Assembly: GCA_023255165.1 (NCBI GenBank)
Contig: JALRJD010000201.1
Coordinates: 1-24,545 of the forward strand
Reading direction: 5' to 3'
Length of the DNA stretch: 24,545 nucleotides
Source: Porticoccaceae bacterium
GTDB taxonomy: Bacteria; Pseudomonadota; Gammaproteobacteria; Pseudomonadales; Porticoccaceae
In this document: one piece after another, positions 1 to 7,636 of the stretch
Position numbering within the stretch: the stretch's first letter is position 1
Layout: each line of letters starts with the position of its first letter
Program-made: the position numbers and the translations under genes
Notes under the pieces: generated by a model
What the model was told of the DNA's origin: nothing
What the model saw: the letters and a program-made list of their open reading frames with translations, nothing else
Database searches by the model: none

Positions 1-45
1 AGGATCGGCATTGAAAAACAGACCAACAGTTTTGTTCGCGGCTAG
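1..45 (+). CDS. C-terminal tail of an unidentified upstream gene (partial)
   Basis: Frame 1 is open from the first base and ends in TAG at 43-45, giving the short tail RIGIEKQTNSFVRG. It stops 31 bases before the dUTPase start, the spacing expected of a tandem gene. Fourteen residues are too few to name a family, and an open frame this short could arise by chance. The gene body lies outside the window. Confidence 0.3.
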   Translation, partial: RIGIEKQTNSFVRG

Positions 46-76
46 CGCGAAAAAACCTAATAGACAGGACAGGTAG

Positions 77-697
77 ATGAAACAGCAACTAATTACCATG
101 CTCGAATTGCAAAACGATATGAATACCAAAGTGCATAGCGACTGGCGGCAGAAGGACTTTGAATGGTACCGCGCAATCTGGGTTGAATGCGCCGAGCTGC
201 TGGACCATTACGGCTGGAAGTGGTGGAAGAAACAAACGCCTGATATTGGTCAAATTGCCCTTGAGTTGGTGGATATTTGGCACTTCGGTCTGAGTATTAT
301 GCTGTTAAAAGGCGATGCGCCGGATGCCATTGCCGACGAAGTGATCGCAGCGTTTTCGACGCCGCAGCAGGGTGGTGACTTTCGCCTCGATCTCGAAGAT
401 TTCACCCATCACACGCTGGCCAGCAAAGGCTTTGATGTGATTCGCTTTGCTCGTTTGATGCAGGGCATCGAGATGGATTTCGAACAGCTTTATGTCGGCT
501 ATGTGGGCAAAAATGTGCTCAACTTCTTCCGCCAGGACCACGGCTATCAGGATGGCAGCTATCACAAACAGTGGGGCGGCAAGGAAGACAATGAGCATCT
601 GGTGGATATTGTTGCCACCCTGGACACCTCGGCCAGTGATTTTAAGGATCAGCTCTACGGCCGTATGCTGGCGACTTATCAAGCACTTTGCGCCTAG
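77..697 (+). CDS. dimeric (all-alpha) dUTP diphosphatase
   Basis: The 206-residue protein matches the dimeric dUTPase family of the all-alpha NTP pyrophosphatase superfamily. It would hydrolyse dUTP to dUMP and pyrophosphate in the cytosol, keeping uracil out of DNA and feeding thymidylate synthesis. The metal-binding pattern is visible: E37 and E40 in WVECAELLDH form the first ExxE, and E63 and D66 in ELVDIWHF form ExxD. The GWKWWKK stretch near residue 46 is typical of the family. The ATG is preceded by an ACAGGT Shine-Dalgarno site. It differs from the trimeric Dut of enteric bacteria, which has an all-beta fold. A perfect 7-bp inverted repeat follows the stop (741-760), but a T-run is lacking. 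Confidence 0.9.
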   Translation: MKQQLITMLELQNDMNTKVHSDWRQKDFEWYRAIWVECAELLDHYGWKWWKKQTPDIGQIALELVDIWHFGLSIMLLKGDAPDAIADEVIAAFSTPQQGGDFRLDLEDFTHHTLASKGFDVIRFARLMQGIEMDFEQLYVGYVGKNVLNFFRQDHGYQDGSYHKQWGGKEDNEHLVDIVATLDTSASDFKDQLYGRMLATYQALCA

Positions 698-740
698 CAG
701 GAATGAAATCAGTTGTTGTGCAAAATTATTGTTGAAAATG

Positions 741-760
741 TCCGGCATCAGCTTGCCGGA
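741..760. repeat. 7-bp inverted repeat downstream of the dUTPase gene
   Basis: TCCGGCA (741-747) and TGCCGGA (754-760) are exact reverse complements around a 6-base loop. It could form a 3' stem-loop on the dUTPase transcript. No T-run follows, so it is not a canonical intrinsic terminator. Confidence 0.45.
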
Positions 761-783
761 GATGCAATTTAGCGGCGCATCCT

Positions 784-789
784 TATAAT
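784..789 (+). promoter_or_regulatory. candidate -10 element for mdh
   Basis: A perfect TATAAT lies 86 bases before the mdh start codon, just beyond the stem-loop after the dUTPase gene. No good -35 hexamer stands 16-18 bases upstream, so this rests on the -10 match and position alone. It would give a leader of about 80 nt. Confidence 0.35.
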
Positions 790-874
790 AGCGCCCGGGA
801 TTTTGACACCAACCTGCACTGCAGCACTTAACCAACTGCTTTAACTAAAATACTTACCTTTCCGGAGAACCATC

Positions 875-1855
875 TTGAAATCACCCGTTCGCGTAACTGT
901 CACAGGGGCCGCAGGCCAAATTAGTTATTCACTGTTATTCCGTATCGCCGCTGGCGAGATGCTTGGTTCAGACCAGCCGGTTATTCTGCAAATGCTCGAA
1001 ATCACGCCAGCGCTTGAAGCGTTGAAAGGTGTAGCGATGGAGCTGGAAGATTGCGCATTCCCGCTGCTCGCCGATATGGTTTGCACCGATGATGCCGCGG
1101 TCGCCTTCAAAGACACCGATTACGCACTGCTGGTTGGCGCACGTCCACGCGGCCCCGGCATGGAGCGCAAGGATCTGCTGGAAGCCAATGCCGCGATCTT
1201 CTCGGCACAGGGTAAAGCGATCAACGACAATGCTTCAAAAGATATTAAAGTGCTGGTTGTAGGCAACCCTGCCAACACCAACTCATTGATTGCTCAGCGC
1301 AATGCACCGGATATCAACCCGCGTCAATTTACCGCCATGACGCGCCTCGACCACAACCGCGCCCTGAGCCAGATTGCCGCCAAGACCGGCAGCACAATCA
1401 ATGACGTGACCCATATGACCATCTGGGGCAACCATTCAGCGACCCAGTACCCGGATATTCACCAGGCCAAGGTCAACGGCCAGTCAGCGATCGATATGGT
1501 CGATCAGGATTGGTATGAAAATACCTTTATCCCGGTTGTTCAGCAGCGTGGTGCGGCGATTATTGCTGCCCGTGGCGCCTCCAGTGCCGCGTCAGCCGCT
1601 AATGCAGCGATTGCCCATATGCGCAGCTGGGCTCTGGGAACTGCCGAAGGCGATTGGGTCAGCATGGGTGTCTACAGTGATGGCAGCTATGGCATCACCG
1701 AAGGGCTGATCTACTCATTCCCCTGTGTCTGTAAAGATGGCGACTGGGAAATTGTGCAGGGTTTGGAAATCAATGATTTCTCCCGTGCCAAGATGTCTGC
1801 TACCGAACAGGAATTGACAGAGGAACGCGACGCAGTTCAGCATCTGCTGCCGTAA
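875..1855 (+). CDS. mdh: NAD-dependent malate dehydrogenase
   Basis: The 326-residue protein is a cytosolic-type malate dehydrogenase that interconverts malate and oxaloacetate with NAD in the TCA cycle. The Rossmann loop is GAAGQIS at residues 11-17. The substrate loop GARPRGPGMERKDLL (88-102) carries the two arginines R92 and R98. TRLDHNRA supplies R157 and D159, and IWGNHSATQYPD supplies catalytic H187. The start is TTG at 875: CCGGAGAA lies 6-13 bases upstream, and the protein begins MKSPVRVTVTGAAG as expected for the family. The gene has its own terminator, so it is probably monocistronic. Confidence 0.96.
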   Translation: MKSPVRVTVTGAAGQISYSLLFRIAAGEMLGSDQPVILQMLEITPALEALKGVAMELEDCAFPLLADMVCTDDAAVAFKDTDYALLVGARPRGPGMERKDLLEANAAIFSAQGKAINDNASKDIKVLVVGNPANTNSLIAQRNAPDINPRQFTAMTRLDHNRALSQIAAKTGSTINDVTHMTIWGNHSATQYPDIHQAKVNGQSAIDMVDQDWYENTFIPVVQQRGAAIIAARGASSAASAANAAIAHMRSWALGTAEGDWVSMGVYSDGSYGITEGLIYSFPCVCKDGDWEIVQGLEINDFSRAKMSATEQELTEERDAVQHLLP

Positions 1856-1876
1856 AGCCTTCTTGCAAGTCAGTTT

Positions 1877-1914
1877 AAAAGCCGCTTGTTTGATTTCAAA
1901 TAAGCGGCTTTTTT
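1877..1914 (+). terminator. intrinsic terminator after mdh
   Basis: AAAAGCCGCTT (1877-1887) pairs with AAGCGGCTTTT (1902-1912). Inside it, TTTGA (1889-1893) pairs with TCAAA (1896-1900). The result is an almost continuous hairpin followed by a run of T. The A-run on the left arm means it could also work on the minus strand. Confidence 0.9.
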
Positions 1915-2005
1915 ATAGCTTTGGGCTTCGCTTTTACTGGTTGCCACAAGCATTAGTTTGCTACAGTAACCATCCTTGAAAAGACCCCCATATCTGGAGA
2001 TAAAG

Positions 2006-2482
2006 ATGGCATTTTCTGAAGTTGGAACCCCGGCGCAGGACTTCTCACTGTTTAATCAACGTGGCGAAAAGGTCAGCCTGTCGAGCTTCCGCGGCAAGAA
2101 AAATGTGGTTTTGTATTTCTACCCCAAGGCGATGACACCGGGCTGCACTGTGCAGGCCTGCGGTATTCGCGACAGCAAGGCGCAATTCGAAGCGCTCGAC
2201 ACCGTGGTGATGGCGGTCAGCCCTGACTCAGTCGACAGGCTGGTCAAGTTTGAAGACAAGCAGGAGCTTAACTTCACCTTGCTCTCCGATGAAGATCATC
2301 AGGTAACTGAAAGTTACGGCGCCTGGGATTTAAAAAAGTTTATGGGCCGCGAATATATGGGTGTGGTGCGTAGCACCTTTATTATTGGCAAGGACGGGCT
2401 GATCAAGCACGTGATGCCAAAGGTGAAAACCAAAACCCATCACGATGATGTTCTGCAGTGGATCAGAGAGCATCTGGCTTAA
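2006..2482 (+). CDS. bcp: thioredoxin-dependent peroxiredoxin, Bcp/PrxQ type
   Basis: This 158-residue peroxiredoxin reduces hydrogen peroxide and organic peroxides using thioredoxin. The active-site segment PKAMTPGCTVQAC holds the peroxidatic Cys47 and a resolving Cys52 five residues later, the atypical 2-Cys arrangement of the Bcp/PrxQ group. I chose the ATG at 2006, preceded by TGGAGA, over an in-frame TTG at 1976 because homologues begin close to this Met and the extra residues MKRPPYLEIK fit nothing in the family. It is followed 49 bases later by yajC in the same direction, so the two may share a transcript. Confidence 0.93.
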   Translation: MAFSEVGTPAQDFSLFNQRGEKVSLSSFRGKKNVVLYFYPKAMTPGCTVQACGIRDSKAQFEALDTVVMAVSPDSVDRLVKFEDKQELNFTLLSDEDHQVTESYGAWDLKKFMGREYMGVVRSTFIIGKDGLIKHVMPKVKTKTHHDDVLQWIREHLA

Positions 2483-2531
2483 GTTTAACTCTTTACTATT
2501 TTTTACTCTTAATTAGGCAAAAGGATTCATT

Positions 2532-2861
2532 ATGTTTTTTATCTCCAGTGCATATGCTCAATCAGGTGCTCCAGCCGGCGACCCGGGTCTGACCGGATCA
2601 CTGATTATGTTTGGCGGTCTGTTTATCTTTATGTACCTGTTTATTATTCGCCCCCAACGCAAGCGTCAGAAAGAGCACAGCGATCTGCTCGCCGGTTTGA
2701 GCAAAGGCGATGAAGTGACCATGACCAGCGGTATCCTCGGCAAGGTCACGAAGATTGAAGGTGACTATGTGGTGGTTGAAGTCAATGACAAGCTTGAGCT
2801 TAAATTTCAGAAATCCGCCGTGCATGCGGTGTTGCCCAAAGGCACCATCAAGGCAATCTGA
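2532..2861 (+). CDS. yajC: Sec translocase accessory subunit YajC
   Basis: The 109-residue protein is YajC, the small inner-membrane partner of SecDF in the Sec holotranslocon. Residues 21-39 form the single membrane span, ending in the basic RPQRKRQKEH (40-49) that marks the cytosolic side. The rest is the small conserved cytosolic domain with the motif GDEVTMTSGILGKV. AAAGGA precedes the ATG. In most gammaproteobacteria yajC sits between tgt and secD; here it lies between bcp and a PLP enzyme gene, ending in its own strong terminator. Confidence 0.95.
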   Translation: MFFISSAYAQSGAPAGDPGLTGSLIMFGGLFIFMYLFIIRPQRKRQKEHSDLLAGLSKGDEVTMTSGILGKVTKIEGDYVVVEVNDKLELKFQKSAVHAVLPKGTIKAI

Positions 2862-2862
2862 T

Positions 2863-2907
2863 CCAGCCCATTAAAAAGGCCGCGTAAGCGGCCTTTTTAA
2901 TGGCTGG
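2863..2907. terminator. bidirectional terminator after yajC
   Basis: ATTAAAAAGGCCGC (2870-2883) and GCGGCCTTTTTAAT (2888-2901) are perfect reverse complements around a GTAA tetraloop. CCAGCC (2863-2868) and GGCTGG (2902-2907) extend the stem with one bulged C. The T-run is inside the right arm and an A-run is in the left. Confidence 0.88.
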
Positions 2908-2968
2908 CCTGATACCAGCTTTGCACAATGATTTTGGTAGCGCATATTGATTCAGGAAGCACAGGCCG

Positions 2969-3979
2969 ATGATCAACTATCCCGAAAAACTGACTCTCGC
3001 ACAAACCCCGACGCCGCTCTATCCGCTGCAGCGACTCTCCGATCAGCTCGGCGGGCCGCGCATCTGGATCAAGCGCGACGATCTGACCGGCGCAGCCACC
3101 TCGGGAAATAAAATCCGCAAACTCGAGTTTCTTTTCGCGGAAGCGCTGGCAAACGGTTGCGACACTATCATCACTTCGGGCGGCGTGCAGTCCAATCACT
3201 GCCGCGCGGTGGCGATTCTTGGCGCGCAGTTGGGGCTTAAGGTGCATCTGCTGTTGCGCTCTGATATTGCGCCGCAGCCAGTGGGAAATCTGCTGCTGGA
3301 TCAGCTTGCCGGCGCGACCATCACCCATTACAGCGTGGCGCAGTTTCGCTCGCTGGACAGCCTCTTTGCGCAGTGGCAGGACCATTATGCCGAGCTTGGC
3401 AGCAAGGCCTATGCCATCCCCACGGGCGGCAGCAATGGCACCGGCATGTGGGGCTATATCAGTGCTGCTGAAGAGCTTGCCGCGGACTTTCAGCGTCATG
3501 GTATAGCGCCGTCGGCGATTGTTCATGCCACCGGTTCCGGGGGTACTCAGGCGGGGTTAATGCTCGGCTGTTATCTGCATCAGATCGACACTCGGGTAAA
3601 AGCCTACGCGGTGTGTGACGACAGCGATTATTTTAGCGACAAGGTGCGTGCCGATCTCCAGCAGTGGCAGTCTCAATACAGCCCCGAGACCGATACTTCA
3701 GTGTTGCAGGCCGACACCTGCGCCGACTATGTGGGTCCTGCCTACGGTGTGGCCGGCGAAGAAATTTTTACCACAATCAAACAGCTGGCCGCTCTTGAGG
3801 GCATACTCCTCGACCCGGTTTATACCGGCAAAGCGTTCCACGGCATGATGGAAGATATCAAACGGGGCAAATTCTCCCGCGCTGATGGTGATATTGTGTT
3901 TATCCATACCGGTGGTCTGTTTGGGTTATTTGCTCAGCAGCACCATCTGGGATATGGCGACAGTGATAGTAATCAATAA
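2969..3979 (+). CDS. PLP-dependent D-cysteine desulfhydrase / ACC deaminase family enzyme
   Basis: This 336-residue fold-type II PLP enzyme resembles D-cysteine desulfhydrase (DcyD). The Schiff-base lysine is K48 in SGNKIRKLEFL, followed by the phosphate/substrate segment SGGVQSNHCRA (70-80). The tail motifs YVGPAYGVAGEE and EGILLDPVYTGKAFHGM also match the family. DcyD would split D-cysteine into pyruvate, ammonia and sulfide. The same family includes 1-aminocyclopropane-1-carboxylate deaminase and L-cysteate sulfo-lyase, and sequence alone does not settle the substrate. An amino-acid symporter gene starts 32 bases downstream, suggesting that uptake and breakdown are linked. Confidence 0.85.
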   Translation: MINYPEKLTLAQTPTPLYPLQRLSDQLGGPRIWIKRDDLTGAATSGNKIRKLEFLFAEALANGCDTIITSGGVQSNHCRAVAILGAQLGLKVHLLLRSDIAPQPVGNLLLDQLAGATITHYSVAQFRSLDSLFAQWQDHYAELGSKAYAIPTGGSNGTGMWGYISAAEELAADFQRHGIAPSAIVHATGSGGTQAGLMLGCYLHQIDTRVKAYAVCDDSDYFSDKVRADLQQWQSQYSPETDTSVLQADTCADYVGPAYGVAGEEIFTTIKQLAALEGILLDPVYTGKAFHGMMEDIKRGKFSRADGDIVFIHTGGLFGLFAQQHHLGYGDSDSNQ

Positions 3980-4011
3980 AAAAACGAGCAACCAAAAAGT
4001 AAGGGATAGCT

Positions 4012-5382
4012 ATGTTTGAACAGATAATCGATACCATCAACGGCCTGGTCTGGGGGCCAGTGATGCTGATTCTGCTGCTGGGAACCGGCATCTATCTCTC
4101 GATTGGCCTTAAAGGCATCAGCATCACGCGTATTCCCTATGCCTTCAAGCAGCTGTTTAAGGGCCGCAAAGGCAGTGGGGAAGGGGAGATCAGCCCGTTT
4201 AATGCATTGATGACGGCGCTTTCGTCGACGGTTGGCACTGGCAATATCGCCGGCGTGGCAACAGCAATTGGTATTGGTGGCCCCGGCGCGCTGTTCTGGA
4301 TGTGGTGCACCGCGCTGGTCGGTCTGGCAACCAAGTTCGCCGAGGCGGTGCTGGCGGTTCACTACCGTGAAACCGATGAACTCGGCAAAAAAGTCGGTGG
4401 GCCGATGTACTACATCAAAAATGGTCTTGGCGAAAACTGGAAGTGGCTTGGGGCACTGTTCGCACTGTTTGGCTCACTAGCCGGTTTTGGGCTCGCCAAC
4501 ACCGTGCAATCCAATGCCGTGTCTCAGGTGTTACAGAGTAACTTTAATGTGCCGACCCTGGTCAGCGGGGTGGTTATGTCGGTGCTGGTGGCCATCGTGC
4601 TGCTCGGTGGCATCAAGCGCATCGCTGAAGTGGCCGGCAAACTTGTACCATTTATGGCGATCACCTACGTCACGGCAACGCTGTGCATTCTGATTCTCAA
4701 TGCCAGCGATCTGCCCGCGGCCATTGTGCTGATTGTCGACAGCGCGTTTAACGGCGCGGCGGCAACCGGTGGCTTTGCCGGCGCCACAGTAATGCTGGCG
4801 CTGCGTATGGGTGTGGCGCGGGGAATCTTCTCCAATGAATCGGGGTTGGGTTCAGCGCCTATCGCACATGCTGCAGCAGAGACCAACAGCCCTGTACGCC
4901 AGGGTACTATCGCTATGCTCGGTACCTTTATCGATACGTTGATTATCTGCACGATGACCGGCCTGGTGTTGGTGGTAACCGGCGTCTGGAGTGGTGAGCC
5001 CCAGGGCGCGGCAATGACTCTAGCGGCGTTCAGTACCGAGCTTCCCTATGGCGATATTATTCTTTCGCTGTGTATTGTGCTGTTTGCCTTTACCACCATG
5101 CTTGGTTGGAGCTATTACGGCGAGCGCTGTGCCGAGTTTCTGCTCGGGCCCAGAGTGATTGTGCCGTTTCGGGTGCTCTGGGTGATTGGTATATTCCTTG
5201 GCACCCAGATGAGTCTGGGGCTGGTATGGAAAATGTCGGACGCCCTTAACGGCATGATGGCGATCCCCAATCTGATTGCGCTGGTATTGCTCGGGCCGGT
5301 GGTGTTCCGCCTGACTCGCGAATATTTTGTCGCCGAGCAAGCAGAGACAAGTTCCCAGGCCTCGGCTGACCGGGCAAGCTAA
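4012..5382 (+). CDS. sodium:alanine (AGCS family) symporter
   Basis: This 456-residue inner-membrane protein belongs to the alanine or glycine:cation symporter family (AlsT/DagA). The family signature is visible at about residues 66-100, with SSTVGTGNIAG, GIGGPGALFWMW and the adjoining GLATKFAEAVLAV. Strongly hydrophobic segments recur along the whole length, consistent with about 10-11 spans. It would import L- or D-alanine, glycine or similar small amino acids with sodium, as suits a marine cell. AAGGGA precedes the ATG. It follows the PLP enzyme by 32 bases and precedes the nucleotidase by 39, all in one direction without a terminator between. The substrate is not determined. Confidence 0.93.
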   Translation: MFEQIIDTINGLVWGPVMLILLLGTGIYLSIGLKGISITRIPYAFKQLFKGRKGSGEGEISPFNALMTALSSTVGTGNIAGVATAIGIGGPGALFWMWCTALVGLATKFAEAVLAVHYRETDELGKKVGGPMYYIKNGLGENWKWLGALFALFGSLAGFGLANTVQSNAVSQVLQSNFNVPTLVSGVVMSVLVAIVLLGGIKRIAEVAGKLVPFMAITYVTATLCILILNASDLPAAIVLIVDSAFNGAAATGGFAGATVMLALRMGVARGIFSNESGLGSAPIAHAAAETNSPVRQGTIAMLGTFIDTLIICTMTGLVLVVTGVWSGEPQGAAMTLAAFSTELPYGDIILSLCIVLFAFTTMLGWSYYGERCAEFLLGPRVIVPFRVLWVIGIFLGTQMSLGLVWKMSDALNGMMAIPNLIALVLLGPVVFRLTREYFVAEQAETSSQASADRAS

Positions 5383-5421
5383 AATAATCAGGTGGATAGT
5401 TTTCCGGAAGAAAGGTGAAAA

Positions 5422-6330
5422 ATGTCTGAATCAAAAGGTCCCAAGCTGGTAATCGCCATTTCGTCGACCGCGCTGTTTGATATGCGCGAGAGTCACGAGA
5501 TATATGAGACTCAGGGTGTGGCCGCCTACTCGATCTATCAGCGCGAGCACGAGGACGATATTCTCGAGCCCGGCGAAGCCTTTCCGCTGGTTACCAAACT
5601 GTTGCGAATCAATGAAAAGCTCGGTGGCGAACCGCGGGTTGAGGTGATTCTGTTGTCGCGCAATTCAGCCGATACCGGGCTGCGAGTGTTTAACTCGATT
5701 GCCCATTACGGGTTGAATATTACTCGCGCCGCCTTTTCCGGCGGAGAGTCGCCATACAGATATGTCTCGGCTTTTGCCTGCCACCTGTTCTTGTCCACTA
5801 ATGCCCAGGATGTGCGCAGCGCGCTGGATAGCGGCATGGCTGCGGCGACACTGCTGCCATCACAGAAGGGACCCAGTGCCTCGGATGAGCTGCGCTTCGC
5901 CTTTGATGGTGATGCGGTGCTGTTCTCCGATGCCTCGGAGCGCATCTTTAAAGAGCGCGGCCTGGACGCCTTTACCGCCAATGAAAAGGCCTCGGCGCAC
6001 ACGCCGCTCGACCCAGGTCCGTTTAAAACCTTTCTGCAGACGCTGCACAGCCTGCAGACGGAGTTCCCGGCCGATGCGTGCCCGATCCGCACCGCTTTGG
6101 TTACTGCTCGCGCCGCGCCAGCCCATGAGCGGGTTGTGCGCACATTGCGTGAGTGGGGTATTCGTATCGATGAAAGCCTGTTTCTCGGCGGCCTCAGCAA
6201 AGGGGATTTTCTCAAGTCGTTTGGCGCCGATGTCTTCTTTGATGATCAGCAGGTCCATTGCAGCTCGGCCAGTGAGCATGTGGCTACCGGGCATGTGCCT
6301 CACGGCGTGGCTAATGAGCTGGATAAGTGA
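5422..6330 (+). CDS. 5'-nucleotidase, cytosolic cN-I type
   Basis: This 302-residue protein matches the 5-nucleotidase family whose animal members are cytosolic 5'-nucleotidase I, which dephosphorylate AMP and other nucleoside monophosphates. The HAD-type motif I is FDGDAVLFSD (161-170), with two aspartates spaced DxD. LVTAR (226-230) fits motif II, LSKGDFLKSF (258-267) supplies the lysine of motif III, and FFDDQ (272-276) the acidic pair of motif IV. The N-terminal stretch LVIAISSTALFDMRES is also characteristic of the family. AAAGGTGA precedes the ATG. It probably shares a transcript with the upstream symporter. Confidence 0.88.
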   Translation: MSESKGPKLVIAISSTALFDMRESHEIYETQGVAAYSIYQREHEDDILEPGEAFPLVTKLLRINEKLGGEPRVEVILLSRNSADTGLRVFNSIAHYGLNITRAAFSGGESPYRYVSAFACHLFLSTNAQDVRSALDSGMAAATLLPSQKGPSASDELRFAFDGDAVLFSDASERIFKERGLDAFTANEKASAHTPLDPGPFKTFLQTLHSLQTEFPADACPIRTALVTARAAPAHERVVRTLREWGIRIDESLFLGGLSKGDFLKSFGADVFFDDQQVHCSSASEHVATGHVPHGVANELDK

Positions 6331-6358
6331 TTGGGTGGTTTGAGTAGAGAAATTATCG

Positions 6359-6613
6359 GTGTCTGTTTTACGATCCAGAAAATACTCGCAGCTCAGCGAC
6401 GCTGATATTCTCAAACTTTACAAGTCTCAGCCCGGTGGTGAGGAGCTCTATTTTTTAAACGTTGAAATAGAGCAGCGCAACCTGACTGAGCAGGCCAGAG
6501 CGGCGATCAACGAATCTCGTAAAGAGTCGCGGCATTCATTGCTTTATTATCTTTTTTACGCGCTGATGTTTGCCTTTTTCGTCGCCCGTTTTGGCAGCGA
6601 CTTTTCCCCCTAA
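6359..6613 (+). CDS. small membrane protein of unknown function
   Basis: This 84-residue protein starts at GTG 28 bases after the nucleotidase stop. Residues 1-55 are polar and look helical (SQLSDADILKLYKSQPGGEE, then a charged stretch). Residues about 58-77 form one hydrophobic segment (YYLFYALMFAFFVARF), leaving a tail of a few residues. That is the layout of a C-terminally anchored protein facing the cytosol. I do not recognise a family. Its stop codon falls in a stem-loop shared with the opposing permease gene. Confidence 0.7.
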   Translation: MSVLRSRKYSQLSDADILKLYKSQPGGEELYFLNVEIEQRNLTEQARAAINESRKESRHSLLYYLFYALMFAFFVARFGSDFSP

Positions 6614-6646
6614 TCTCTGCGAAATCGTTCAATCCGCACAGATTAG
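6610..6646. repeat. stem-loop shared by two converging stop codons
   Basis: CTAATCTCTGCG (6610-6621) pairs with CGCACAGATTAG (6635-6646) at 11 of 12 positions across a 13-base loop. The small membrane protein's TAA (6611-6613) and the permease's stop (6643-6645) lie in opposite arms. No T-run follows on either strand, so it would act as a 3' end structure and not as a standard intrinsic terminator. Confidence 0.5.
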
Positions 6647-7446
6647 AAAGCCGCAAATTTAATCCCCATACCCAACAGCAGGGTTGCGATCGCAGTCTGC
6701 AAAATATTACTTGGTATGCGTCGGGCCAGATTGGTGCCCAGATGGATCGCGGGAAGAGAGCCAATCAGCAGACAGCCGAGCAGCATAAAGTCGACATTGC
6801 CGAGCCAGATCAGATGCCCGAGACCGGCGACCAGAGTTAGGGGCACTGCGTGAGCGATATCGGTGCCGACTATATGCAGAGCGGGCATGCGCGGGTAGAG
6901 AACCATCAACACCGCCGCGCAAAAGGCGCCAGCGCCAACGGATGAAAGCGTGACAAAGACGCCGAGAAAAATACCCACCAGCAGAATAATCGCATCGGTG
7001 TGGCGATCAAAAAATCCTCCCACAGAATGAGGCTTTATCTCACCGGAACGGCGCAAACGGCCGTTGAGCAAAATCACCGTTGCGGTCAGCACCAACATCA
7101 CCCCGAGACTACGGGTTAGAATGCCCTCATATTCCGATGAATCATTAAACACCTGCTTAAGCAGCAGAGCAGTGAGTATCGACGCGGGCACGCTGCCGGC
7201 CGCAAGCATTAATACCGTGCGCCACTGAATGCTTTTGCGCTTGCTGTGGCTGACAACACCGCCGGCTTTGGTCACCGCCGCGTAGAGCAGGTCGGTACCG
7301 ATGGCAACATTGTAGGGAAAGCCAAAGAGAATCAGCAGCGGCGTCATCAGTGAGCCACCGCCGACGCCAGTCAACCCGATGGCCAAACCTACGGCACCGC
7401 CCGCGGCGATATAGAGTAAAAAATCATAGAGTAGAAAATCTGTCAT
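6643..7446 (-). CDS. TauE/SafE family sulfite/sulfur-compound permease
   Basis: This 267-residue membrane protein has about eight hydrophobic segments in two repeated halves, as in TauE/SafE. The first half carries GLTGVGGGSLMTP (24-36), and the second the related GVFVTLSSVGAGAF. Family members move sulfite, sulfoacetate, sulfate or related anions across the inner membrane. The frame extends upstream to 7584, but I chose the ATG at 7446 because the added 46 residues are polar and unlike the family start, while MTDFLLYDFLLYIAAGGAVG is typical. The ribosome site is weak. It diverges from cysB, so a role in sulfur supply under CysB control is likely but inferred. Confidence 0.87.
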   Translation of the reverse strand: MTDFLLYDFLLYIAAGGAVGLAIGLTGVGGGSLMTPLLILFGFPYNVAIGTDLLYAAVTKAGGVVSHSKRKSIQWRTVLMLAAGSVPASILTALLLKQVFNDSSEYEGILTRSLGVMLVLTATVILLNGRLRRSGEIKPHSVGGFFDRHTDAIILLVGIFLGVFVTLSSVGAGAFCAAVLMVLYPRMPALHIVGTDIAHAVPLTLVAGLGHLIWLGNVDFMLLGCLLIGSLPAIHLGTNLARRIPSNILQTAIATLLLGMGIKFAAF

Positions 7447-7636
7447 TAATGATCCGTAATAAGCGGGATAGGCTTGATTGTCTGGATGGAAAGGGCGCCA
7501 CTGTAGCAAGCTGTCGCTATTCGAAGAAGGAATAGTTTTGTATATTTTTATAGCTTTATCGTATAGATAGAGGTATGTTTTCAACTACGTCGGGAATTCG
7601 GTACACTCGAAACGGTCTGGTTGGTGGGGAGAGCAT
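7447..7636. promoter_or_regulatory. divergent regulatory region between permease and cysB
   Basis: This 190-base gap lies between two genes read outward and must hold both promoters. The part near 7535-7580 is A/T-rich with several TATA-like hexamers. GGGGAG lies just before the cysB ATG and is its ribosome site. CysB-class operators are degenerate and I cannot place one with confidence. Confidence 0.4.

Noticed and set aside
305..835. Long minus-strand open frame of 176 codons opposite the dUTPase gene
   Set aside because: It is a shadow of the well-supported dUTPase on the other strand, and its product has no recognisable family.
7447..7584. Extended N-terminus for the TauE/SafE permease
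   Set aside because: The added 46 residues are polar and unlike the family start; they fall in the cysB promoter region.
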